A stretch of DNA of 6,442 bases. Origin: Actinomycetes bacterium (GTDB taxonomy: Bacteria > Actinomycetota > Actinomycetes > Streptosporangiales > Streptosporangiaceae). How positions within the stretch are numbered: the first letter of the stretch is position 1; the number at the start of each line of letters is the position of its first letter. Below, one piece after another: positions 1 through 5,667 of this stretch. The DNA is taken from assembly GCA_025964635.1 (NCBI GenBank), contig JAOPYP010000437.1, positions 1 through 6,442 of the forward strand, given 5' to 3'. The translations under genes and the position numbers were made by a program. The notes under the pieces are model-generated. The model made no database searches. It was not told the origin of the DNA and saw only the letters and a list, made by a program, of their open reading frames with translations.

Positions 1-65
1 CCGCCAGCCTGGAGCCTGGTCTGGTGCCCGCTAGGAAGGCCCGTCCAGACACGTACTGAGGAGCC
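1..65. other. Upstream edge, possible end of a preceding gene
   Basis: No complete gene is visible here. On the + strand, the frame starting at base 3 is open to a TGA at 57-59, and the frame starting at base 1 is open to a TGA at 67-69 that overlaps the next start codon as ATGA. Either could be the tail of a gene lying to the left, which would place the lipoprotein gene in an operon. The stretch is too short to choose. A purine-rich GAGGAG-like ribosome binding site at about 57-62 serves the gene starting at 66. Confidence 0.3.
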
Positions 66-992
66 ATGATCGCCACCCGGCCCGTCCGGCTGATGGCCGC
101 GGCGGCCCGTGAAGTCTGCGGGGCCGCCGTGCTCACCGCGGTCGCCAGCGTGCTCACCGGCTGCTCGGTGTCCGCACCGCACCGGGGGCACGCATCCCCG
201 CCCGGGCGAGCACCATCCGGGGCCTTGACCCCGGCCGCCCTCACGCCGGGGGGCCGGCCCGTCTGGATGCTGACCCGGGCCGCGCTCGCGCAGGTGGCGA
301 AGGAACCCGCGGTGCTGGCCGGACTGCAGCGGTCCCGGGTCCTGGAGATCCTGCACCCCGGCCAGAAGCCGCTGGCCGTGGCCGGCGCGCTGCCCGTGGT
401 GACGTTCTCGGCCGTCAGCGACCTGGACCAGGCGGTGTCCGGCGGCCAGCTACCCGACGGCACGCGCGCCCTCCTGTACGACCCGGAGACCTGGGCGCTC
501 ACGCCGCGCACGGAGCAGCTCAACCCGGCCGGGGCTGCGCGGCGGGCCCAGGACATCGCGCACGCGCACGGCCTGTCGCTCATCGTGGCCCCGGCGCTCA
601 ACCTGAGCACGGCCAGCCCGGCTCCGGGCGGCGGCCCGCGGTGGCGGCAGTTCCTGCGGCTGCGCCTGGCCGGCGCGATCGCCAAGGTGACGGACGTCCT
701 CGAACTGCAGGCGCAAAGCCTGGAGCGGAGCACCAGCACGTATGCCGAGTTCGTCCGCGAGGCGGCCGCGCAGGCGCGGGCGGCCAATCCGCGGGTGGCC
801 ATCCTGGCCGGGCTGTCCACCAACCCGCCGGGGGCGGAGGTCACCAGCCAGCAGCTGGCCGCCGCGATGCATGCCACCCGCGGGATCGTGGACGGTTACT
901 GGCTCAATATCCCGGGCCGCGGGCCGCGCTGCCCAACCTGTAACTCCCCGCGGCCGGACGTGGGCCGGGCGGCGCTGCGGGCCGTGTTGTGA
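66..992 (+). CDS. Secreted lipoprotein of unknown function
   Basis: The 308-residue product starts with an arginine-containing n-region and a hydrophobic stretch (about 16-30). These end in a lipobox L30-T31-G32-C33, so it should be cleaved by signal peptidase II and anchored to the outer face of the membrane through Cys33. A Pro/Ala/Gly-rich linker (35-65) precedes a folded domain of about 240 residues. The order of short hydrophobic strands and helices resembles a TIM-barrel-like actinobacterial hypothetical family: LLYDPETW at 136-143, GLSLIVAPALNL at 169-180, ELQAQSLE at 213-220, ILAGLSTNP at 246-254, DGYWLNIP at 276-283. A CPTC pair (289, 292) sits near the end. The fold guess is inference and I cannot assign an activity. 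The ATG at 66 is chosen because a GAGGAG-like site lies just upstream. The last 89 bp overlap the convergent glycosyltransferase gene. Confidence 0.85.
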   Translation: MIATRPVRLMAAAAREVCGAAVLTAVASVLTGCSVSAPHRGHASPPGRAPSGALTPAALTPGGRPVWMLTRAALAQVAKEPAVLAGLQRSRVLEILHPGQKPLAVAGALPVVTFSAVSDLDQAVSGGQLPDGTRALLYDPETWALTPRTEQLNPAGAARRAQDIAHAHGLSLIVAPALNLSTASPAPGGGPRWRQFLRLRLAGAIAKVTDVLELQAQSLERSTSTYAEFVREAAAQARAANPRVAILAGLSTNPPGAEVTSQQLAAAMHATRGIVDGYWLNIPGRGPRCPTCNSPRPDVGRAALRAVL

Positions 993-2574
993 GCCAGCCG
1001 GTCCCAGACCACTGACTTGAGGGCGGCATCCTCCCGGCGGGAGACGCGGGATCACCAGTGGCCCGGCGGGCGGGGGACGCGCTGGGCTGGCGCACCGGAA
1101 GCGGGCCAGAGGGATGGGGCGGGTAGGCGCTCGGCTGGCGCACAGGGAACGGCCCCGAGGGATGAGCAGGGTGCGCGCCGGCGTGACGAACCGGGATTGG
1201 GCGGGAAGGATGACCGGAGGCCGCGCCCACGGCGGGCCCGCGGTCCGTTCCCGCGGCCAGGCTGCCGGTGAGGCGGTCCCGGGCGTGCCGGCCAGGCCTG
1301 CGGGCCACCCACCAGCCCGGGATACCGAGGACCATCACCGGCAGGCCGATGGCGAAGACCAGCCGCAGCACCCCCAGCTCCTGCAGGCTGAACGGGATCA
1401 GGGCGTGAGTGAAGCGGGCGGCGTACAGCAGGAGCGCCGCGGTCGCGGTGGCCCACGGCAGCCGCCACCGCGTCACCACCAGGTCGACCACGACCGTGCC
1501 GAGCAGCGCGCCGGAGGTGTAGTAGGCGTACACCCCGGGATCGAGCAGGATCCGCGCGGCCACGGCGACCAGCAGCACGGCGGGCCACCGTCCACGGCGG
1601 ACGGCCACCGCCCCGCCGGCCATCCCGAGGACCAGCTGGGCGGAGCGGTCCCACCACGGGGTCCGGGGATCCATGACGCCGAGCACGCGCAGCGCGGAGG
1701 AGTGGTCGTTGGGGATGGTGAACCGGGTGACGGCGGACACGGTCTTCGGGTCGGCCAGCAGGAACGGCAGCCAGACGACCGCGATCCCGCCGGTGAAGGC
1801 GGCCAGCGCGGTCAGCCACTGCCGCCGGGGCAGGGCCAGCAGCAGCACCACGAACGCGGCCGCCCACGGCTTGGCGTCGACCGCCGCCGCCAGGGCCAGC
1901 CCGGCCCAGACGGGATGGCGCCGGGCCACCGCATGCATGGCGGCTACGGAGAATCCCAGCGCGAGCAGGTCGTCCAGGTGCGCGAAGTGCGTGGTCAGCT
2001 CGGTCCACACCGGCAGGAACAGCAGCCCCGCGAACAGCAGCCGGGAGCGGCGCCCGCGTTCGGCGACGGGCAGCAGCCGCCACACCGCGGCCAGCATCAG
2101 GGGGCCGGTCAGTGACATGACGGCGACCGCGGCGGCCTCGCCGTTGCCAGGGCCGAGCGTCCTCAGCACGCCGGAGAGGGCCAGGGCCAGCGGGCCGATC
2201 TGCAGGTCCGGATGAGCCGCGTACAGCTGCAGGCCGGCGCCCGGCGCGTTGGCGAACAGGAGCCGACCGCCCTGGGCGAAGAAGTGCCACGACTGGCCCG
2301 CCATGCCGGCCTGGAACATCACCCAGGCCAGCGCCCACGGCCACAGCACCCACCACGGCCACGTCGCCCTGGCCCACAGGGCTATCCGGGCCGGCAGAGC
2401 CTCGGCCGTCCCGTCCTGGACGGCCCGGGGGTGCGCCCCCGGAGCCGGGGCCGTCCAGCCTCGCGCAGCCGTGTCCTGGCCCGGCTTCCTGAACCAGTCC
2501 GACGGGGGCCACGCCTCCGCGGCGTCCCCCACGCCGCGGGTCGTCCCGGAAGCGGTGGGAGGCCGCGCAGTCAT
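904..2574 (-). CDS. Multi-pass membrane glycosyltransferase, GT-C/GT87-like
   Basis: The 556-residue product is an integral membrane protein with about 10-12 hydrophobic segments between residues 74 and 422. Family features of GT87/DUF2029 polyprenyl-phosphate-dependent mannosyltransferases are a first external loop carrying an acidic residue (AHPDLQIGPLAL, D123) and a central run FAHLDDLLALGF followed by GLALAAAVDAKPW. Such enzymes transfer a sugar from a lipid-linked donor on the outer membrane face; donor and acceptor here are unknown. The assignment is from general pattern, so a related GT-C family remains possible. A cytoplasmic-looking N-terminal stretch (1-70) and a Pro-rich C-terminal tail (about 425-556, with three 16-residue repeats) flank the core. 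The start is uncertain: ATG at 2574 is used, but an in-frame TTG at 2622 would add 16 residues, and neither has a clear ribosome binding site. An in-frame stop lies at 2647-2649. It converges on, and overlaps, the lipoprotein gene. Confidence 0.8.
   Translation of the reverse strand: MTARPPTASGTTRGVGDAAEAWPPSDWFRKPGQDTAARGWTAPAPGAHPRAVQDGTAEALPARIALWARATWPWWVLWPWALAWVMFQAGMAGQSWHFFAQGGRLLFANAPGAGLQLYAAHPDLQIGPLALALSGVLRTLGPGNGEAAAVAVMSLTGPLMLAAVWRLLPVAERGRRSRLLFAGLLFLPVWTELTTHFAHLDDLLALGFSVAAMHAVARRHPVWAGLALAAAVDAKPWAAAFVVLLLALPRRQWLTALAAFTGGIAVVWLPFLLADPKTVSAVTRFTIPNDHSSALRVLGVMDPRTPWWDRSAQLVLGMAGGAVAVRRGRWPAVLLVAVAARILLDPGVYAYYTSGALLGTVVVDLVVTRWRLPWATATAALLLYAARFTHALIPFSLQELGVLRLVFAIGLPVMVLGIPGWWVARRPGRHARDRLTGSLAAGTDRGPAVGAASGHPSRPIPVRHAGAHPAHPSGPFPVRQPSAYPPHPSGPLPVRQPSASPARRATGDPASPAGRMPPSSQWSGTGWLTTRPAAPPGPRPAAGSYRLGSAARGPGY
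1069..1212 (-). repeat. Three tandem 48-bp (16-residue) repeats in the glycosyltransferase tail
   Basis: The tail of the glycosyltransferase contains three head-to-tail units of 16 residues, each beginning HPS.P.PVR: HPSRPIPVRHAGAHPA, HPSGPFPVRQPSAYPP and HPSGPLPVRQPSASPA (residues 455-502). At DNA level the period is 48 bp. For example, the GGCTGG string on the + strand recurs at 1085-1090 and 1133-1138. The units have diverged at the base level more than at the protein level, suggesting an old duplication kept for its protein product. The tail is expected to be disordered. Confidence 0.85.
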
Positions 2575-2827
2575 CGACCGGCCGCCGCCCGAGGCGCCGC
2601 GGCCGGTGAGTACGGCGGTCAAGCCAGGACCATCGCTACTCCGGTGCTACTCGTCACGGCGGCGGGCGGCGCGCCTCGGCGGGGAGCAAAATCGTGGGGA
2701 TTCACGCCGTTAGTATGGCCGCACTCGCGAAAGGGGATAGGGCGAACATACGACTTATTAACTCTTCCAGTACCTTCTTTATTGGCCGGTAAGGAATCCG
2801 TAAGACCCGGGACGGGGCCTGGGAGGC

Positions 2828-2836
2828 TGGTATATC
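2828..2836 (+). promoter_or_regulatory. Possible extended -10 promoter of the ABC-F gene
   Basis: TGGTATATC reads as an extended -10 (TG, one base, then TATATC, four of six to TATAAT). No -35 match is seen at the right distance. A start around 2842 would give a leader of about 65 nt that begins directly with the hairpins at 2842-2880. This is a weak call made on one element only. Confidence 0.25.
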
Positions 2837-2841
2837 CGTTG

Positions 2842-2880
2842 CGGGCCGGGACGCCGGCCTGGTTACCTCGGCTGAGGGTA
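2842..2880 (+). promoter_or_regulatory. Two consecutive stem-loops in the ABC-F leader
   Basis: The first hairpin pairs CGGGCCGG (2842-2849) with CCGGCCTG (2854-2861) around a GACG loop, with one G-U pair. The second pairs CCTC (2866-2869) with GAGG (2874-2877) around GGCT, with a possible two-base outer extension. They end about 12 nt before the GGAAGGGG ribosome binding site (2893-2900). The pairing is seen directly. A role in attenuation or translation control is inference, based on many Gram-positive ABC-F resistance genes being controlled by their leaders. There is no U-tract. Confidence 0.35.
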
Positions 2881-2906
2881 TCGCCAGCAGCCGGAAGGGG
2901 ACCAGG

Positions 2907-4598
2907 GTGGGACACGTCGAGGTGGCGCACGTGCATCACGCGCTGCCGGACGGGCGGGTGCTCCTCGACGACGCCTCGTTCCGGGTCGGCGAGGGCACGG
3001 TCGCCGCGCTGGTGGGGCCGAACGGCTCCGGGAAGACCACGCTGATCAGGCTCATCGCCGGAGATGTTACTCCCCAGTCCGGCACCGTCACGACCAGCGG
3101 CGGGCTGGGGGTGATGCGGCAGTTCATCGGGGGGATCCGGGGGGTCGTCCCCCCGGGCCAGCAGAGCATCGGGGGGATCCGGGGGGACGGCTCCGGAGGA
3201 CATCATCCCCTTGGGCACGCCGGCGCGGAGCCGGTGGTTCGCGACCTGCTGGTCTTCGTTGCGGAAAAGAGGGTGCGCGAAGCCGCAGCCCGGCTGGACG
3301 CGGCGGAAGGCGTGATGCAGGCGCGGGGCGGCGAGCAGGCCCAGTTGCGGTACGCGGCCGCGCTGGCCGACTGGGGCGATGCGGGCGGGTACGAGGCCGA
3401 GGTGCTGTGGGACGCGTGCACGGTCGCGGCGCTCGGCCTCGGGTACGAGCAGTGCCGCGAGCGGGGTGTGGGCACGCTGTCCGGTGGCGAGCAGAAGCGG
3501 CTGGTGCTGGAGGCGCTGCTGCGCGGCCCGGCCGAGGTTCTGCTGCTCGACGAGCCGGACAACTACCTGGATGTGCCGGGCAAACTCTGGCTGGAAGAGC
3601 AGCTGGACCAGACGCGCAAGACGGTCCTGCTGGTCAGCCACGACCGGGAACTGCTGGCCAACACGGCGCAGCGGATCATCAGCGTCGAGGACGGCAGTGT
3701 CTGGGTGCACGGCGGCGGGTTCGCCAGCTACCCGCAGGCCCGGCTGGACCGCAACGAGCGGCTTGACGAGTTGCGGCGGCGGTGGGACGAGGAGCACGAG
3801 AAGCTCAAGCAGCTGGTCCGCACCCTCCGGCAGAAGGCCTCCTACAACGACGGCATGGCCTCCCGGTACCAGGCGGCCGTTACCCGGCTGAGCCGGTTCG
3901 AGGACGAAGGGCCGCCGGAACTCGCGCCCCGGGAGCAGAACGTGCGGATGCGGCTGCGCGGCGGCCGGACCGGGAAGCGGGCCGTGATTTGCGAGGACCT
4001 GGAGCTGACCGGCCTCATGCACCCGTTCGGTCTCGAGGTCTGGTACGGCGACCGGCTGGCCGTGCTCGGCTCCAACGGGTCGGGCAAGTCAAGCTTCCTG
4101 CAGCTGCTCGGCGGGAGTGACGTCGCTCACGAGGGAGTCGCGCGGCTCGGTGCCCGGGTCGTCCCGGGACTGTTCGCGCAGACGCACGCCCGTCCCGACC
4201 TGGCCGGCCGGCGGCCCGTCGAGATCCTGATGACCGAGCACGCGATGCAGCGCAACGAGGCCATGGCCGCGCTGGCCCGCTACGAGCTCCAGCACTGTGC
4301 CGAGCAGCCGTTTGGCACCCTGTCCGGCGGCCAGCAGGCCCGGCTGCAGATCCTGCTACTCGAGCTGAGCGGGGTCACCCTGCTCCTCCTCGACGAGCCG
4401 ACCGACAACCTGGACCTGGCCAGCGCCGAGGCACTTCAGGCGGGGCTGGGGTCCTATGAGGGCACCGTTCTGGCGGTCACGCATGACCGGTGGTTCGCGC
4501 GGTCCTTCGACCGGTTCCTCGTGTTCGGGGCGGCCGGAGACGTCTATGAGTCAGGCGACCCGGTGTGGGATGAGACTCGTGTGGCCAGGCCCCGGTAA
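2907..4598 (+). CDS. ABC-F family ATPase (translation factor type)
   Basis: The 563-residue product has two ATP-binding cassettes and no membrane segments, as in ABC-F proteins. These act on the ribosome rather than in transport. Cassette 1 has Walker A GPNGSGKTT (37-45), Q-loop glutamine Q72, signature LSGGEQKR (191-198), Walker B with catalytic E216 in LLLDEPDNYLD, and switch H245. The charged inter-domain linker spans about 280-345. Cassette 2 has Walker A GSNGSGKSS (388-396), signature LSGGQQAR (472-479), E497 in LLLLDEPTDNLD, and H526 in THDRWF. Both ATPase sites look intact. The sequence matches the common actinobacterial subgroup with DEPDNYLD and DEPTDNLD in place of the EttA-type motif. 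Whether it is a housekeeping factor or protects against an antibiotic cannot be told. The GTG start at 2907 is supported by GGAAGGGG 6 nt upstream. An unusual insertion follows the first Q-loop (listed separately). Confidence 0.95.
   Translation: MGHVEVAHVHHALPDGRVLLDDASFRVGEGTVAALVGPNGSGKTTLIRLIAGDVTPQSGTVTTSGGLGVMRQFIGGIRGVVPPGQQSIGGIRGDGSGGHHPLGHAGAEPVVRDLLVFVAEKRVREAAARLDAAEGVMQARGGEQAQLRYAAALADWGDAGGYEAEVLWDACTVAALGLGYEQCRERGVGTLSGGEQKRLVLEALLRGPAEVLLLDEPDNYLDVPGKLWLEEQLDQTRKTVLLVSHDRELLANTAQRIISVEDGSVWVHGGGFASYPQARLDRNERLDELRRRWDEEHEKLKQLVRTLRQKASYNDGMASRYQAAVTRLSRFEDEGPPELAPREQNVRMRLRGGRTGKRAVICEDLELTGLMHPFGLEVWYGDRLAVLGSNGSGKSSFLQLLGGSDVAHEGVARLGARVVPGLFAQTHARPDLAGRRPVEILMTEHAMQRNEAMAALARYELQHCAEQPFGTLSGGQQARLQILLLELSGVTLLLLDEPTDNLDLASAEALQAGLGSYEGTVLAVTHDRWFARSFDRFLVFGAAGDVYESGDPVWDETRVARPR
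3125..3186 (+). repeat. 20-bp direct repeat with hairpin inside the ABC-F insertion
   Basis: CATCGGGGGGATCCGGGGGG occurs at 3125-3144 and again, without mismatch, at 3167-3186, a spacing of 42 bp (14 codons, in frame). This gives the peptide IGGIRG twice. Between the copies, CCGGGGGG (3137-3144) pairs perfectly with CCCCCCGG (3149-3156) around a TCGT loop. The repeat lies within the residues (about 74-109) that appear extra compared with the usual spacing between the Q-loop and VRDLL in this ABC-F subgroup. It looks like a short repeat unit that entered or expanded in the gene without breaking the frame. Confidence 0.8.
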
Positions 4599-4608
4599 CA
4601 GAAACAGT

Positions 4609-4617
4609 TGCTAGTCT
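4609..4617 (+). promoter_or_regulatory. Possible extended -10 promoter of the DLW-39 gene
   Basis: TGCTAGTCT provides the TGN extension plus TAGTCT, which fits the actinobacterial TANNNT -10. It lies 10 nt after the ABC-F stop and 75 nt before the GTG start of the micropeptide gene. No convincing -35 is present at the expected distance. It suggests the micropeptide gene is transcribed on its own. Confidence 0.35.
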
Positions 4618-4630
4618 GCATGGAGCGTAA

Positions 4631-4662
4631 GGAGCCTGGCCGCCCCTTCCCGGGCCGGCTCC
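4631..4662 (+). terminator. Stem-loop after the ABC-F gene
   Basis: GGAGCC (4631-4636) pairs with GGCTCC (4657-4662), and GGCC (4638-4641) with GGCC (4653-4656). This makes a 10-bp stem with one bulged T and an 11-nt loop, 33 nt after the ABC-F stop codon. No U-tract follows, which is common for actinobacterial terminators. If the promoter at 4609-4617 is real, the same hairpin would lie in the leader of the micropeptide transcript and could act there instead. Confidence 0.45.
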
Positions 4663-4691
4663 GCGGTTGCCGAGGTGAAGGGTTCCGCACC

Positions 4692-4814
4692 GTGAAAAAG
4701 TTGCTGCTGCTGCTCGCTCTGGCGGGGGCTGGCGTATTCGCTGTCTGGCGCAAGGTTCAGTCTGACCGCGCCGAGCTCGATCTGTGGACCGAGGCGACGA
4801 CCAGCGACGAGTAG
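4692..4814 (+). CDS. DLW-39 family membrane micropeptide
   Basis: This gene encodes 40 residues: a lysine pair (K2-K3), a single hydrophobic helix (about 4-18), a short basic stretch (WRKVQSDR) and the family hallmark DLW (30-32) followed by TEATTSDE. It should be a single-pass membrane protein with a short, soluble, acidic C-terminus. It matches the small conserved actinobacterial proteins of about 39 residues with an invariant DLW that are commonly found near gyrA and tRNA-Ile/tRNA-Ala genes. Their function is unknown. The GTG at 4692 is preferred over a longer reading from 4608, because it has GAAGGG at 4677-4682 and gives the family length and the KKLL start. A strong hairpin lies 10 nt after the stop. 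Confidence 0.85.
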   Translation: MKKLLLLLALAGAGVFAVWRKVQSDRAELDLWTEATTSDE

Positions 4815-4824
4815 GCCAGGCAGC

Positions 4825-4845
4825 GCCCGGCCCGAGCGGCCGGGC
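4825..4845 (+). terminator. Hairpin terminator after the DLW-39 gene
   Basis: GCCCGGCC (4825-4832) and GGCCGGGC (4838-4845) form a perfect 8-bp GC stem around a CGAGC loop, starting 11 nt after the TAG stop. There is no U-tract. It is 18 nt before the GTG of the next gene, so it probably reduces read-through into the HAD gene. Confidence 0.55.
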
Positions 4846-4863
4846 TGACGACGGGGGTTCCAG

Positions 4864-5667
4864 GTGAGCAGCGCGACGCCGGTCACGCTGTTGTGTTGCG
4901 GCCTGCTCGGGGTCACCGCGGACGACGGCGGCATCCTGGAACGGGCGTTCACCGAGGCCTTCGCTACCCAGGGTATTGTCCCTGGCACCGCCGCCTACGC
5001 CCGCAGCATGGTCCACGTGCACCAGACCCGCGGCCAGTCGGCCGTGGACGTGTTCCGCGCGCTGTTCCCCGACGCCCCGGGCCGCGCCGAAGCCGCCACG
5101 CTGGCCTTCGACCGCTCTTACCGGCTGGCCGTCGACCGGTCCGGGCTGGCGCCCATGCCGGGCGCGTCCGAGGCGCTGCAGCAGATCCGCGGGTCCGGGG
5201 TCCGGGTGTGCTTCATCACCGGGCTGTCCCGGGGCCTGCTGGGCCTGGTGCTGGACACGCTGGGCTGGTGGCGGCAGGTCGACCTGGTGCTGTGCCCGGA
5301 GGACGCGCCGCGCGGCTACCCGTGGCCCGACCCCATGCTGTGCGCCATGCTCCGGCTCGGGGTGACCGATGTCCGCGAGACGGCCTACGCCGGGGGCACC
5401 GAAAGCGGCATCCTGTGCGGCCGGCGGGCTGGCGCCCAGGTCGTGGCGGGGATCCTGACCGGGGGGCATACCCGGGACCGGCTGCAGCGGGCGGGCGCGA
5501 CCCACCTGCTGGGCAGTTTTGCGGAGCTTCCGGAGGTGCTGGCCGCCGAGGGCGCCGGGCCGGTCATCGACCCGGGCGGGGGTCCGGTAGCGCGGCCTGG
5601 CTCTGGGCCCGGGGCGCAGCCTGGGTCTCCCCCGGCTGAGGCGGCGCCGCTGGCGCCGCCCCCCTGA
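4864..5667 (+). CDS. Phosphonatase-like HAD protein lacking catalytic residues
   Basis: The 267-residue product follows the HAD phosphonatase-like family over residues 7-227. It has the N-terminal strand and a cap helix with GQS-x-V-x-VFRALF (57-67). It also has motif II VCFITGLSR (115-123), LCPEDAPRGYPWPD (143-156), and the core end AGAQVVAGILTGGH (189-202) with LGSFAELPEVL (216-226). The catalytic positions are altered. Motif I, normally with a nucleophilic Asp (DMAGTT-like), reads CGLLGVT with Gly at 13. Motif IV, normally GDTxxD, reads GGTESG (177-182). The cap lysine expected after GQS is Ala60. I infer no hydrolase activity; it may bind a ligand or be decaying, although the reading frame is intact. 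A Pro/Gly/Ala-rich tail (228-267) ends it. The GTG start has only a weak GGGGGT upstream. The end overlaps the antisense integrase frame. The family comparison is from memory, not from an alignment run. Confidence 0.8.
   Translation: MSSATPVTLLCCGLLGVTADDGGILERAFTEAFATQGIVPGTAAYARSMVHVHQTRGQSAVDVFRALFPDAPGRAEAATLAFDRSYRLAVDRSGLAPMPGASEALQQIRGSGVRVCFITGLSRGLLGLVLDTLGWWRQVDLVLCPEDAPRGYPWPDPMLCAMLRLGVTDVRETAYAGGTESGILCGRRAGAQVVAGILTGGHTRDRLQRAGATHLLGSFAELPEVLAAEGAGPVIDPGGGPVARPGSGPGAQPGSPPAEAAPLAPPP

Larger units (their letters stand above)
2575..2906. other. Divergent intergenic region with a low-GC patch
   Basis: This region separates the start of the glycosyltransferase (-) from the start of the ABC-F gene (+); its first 48 bp could be coding if the TTG at 2622 is used. 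Bases 2701-2800 are about 50% GC by direct count, far below the surroundings, as expected for a promoter-bearing spacer. I see no well-matched -35/-10 pair for the glycosyltransferase on the - strand. For the + strand the best candidate is the extended -10 listed separately. Confidence 0.6.

Noticed and set aside
1114..2115. 333-codon open frame on the + strand opposite the glycosyltransferase
   Set aside because: The product is Gln/Gly/Arg/His low-complexity with no domain, while the - strand frame has clear membrane segments and family motifs.
1052..2512. 486-codon - strand frame in another phase of the glycosyltransferase gene
   Set aside because: It is Arg/Gly/Ala-rich with no hydrophobic segments. 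It is the shifted shadow of the membrane protein frame.
2715..2792. 25-codon open frame (ATG to TAA) as a leader peptide for the ABC-F gene
   Set aside because: It has no ribosome binding site and uses ATA, CGA, CTT, ATT, TCT and TTT codons that are rare in this genome type. It simply reflects the low-GC patch.
3125..3186. Start of a CRISPR or other repeat array
   Set aside because: There are only two copies, 42 bp apart, in frame within a coding gene, and no spacer pattern.
2619..4022. 467-codon open frame on the - strand opposite the ABC-F gene
   Set aside because: It lies antisense to the clearly conserved first cassette and linker, has low-complexity His/Pro/Gln-rich sequence, and arises from GC-rich codon bias.
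4608..4691. N-terminal extension of the DLW-39 protein from a CTG/TTG-region start
   Set aside because: The extension contains the hairpin and ribosome binding site region, is Arg/Pro-rich, and would exceed the normal family length of about 40 residues.
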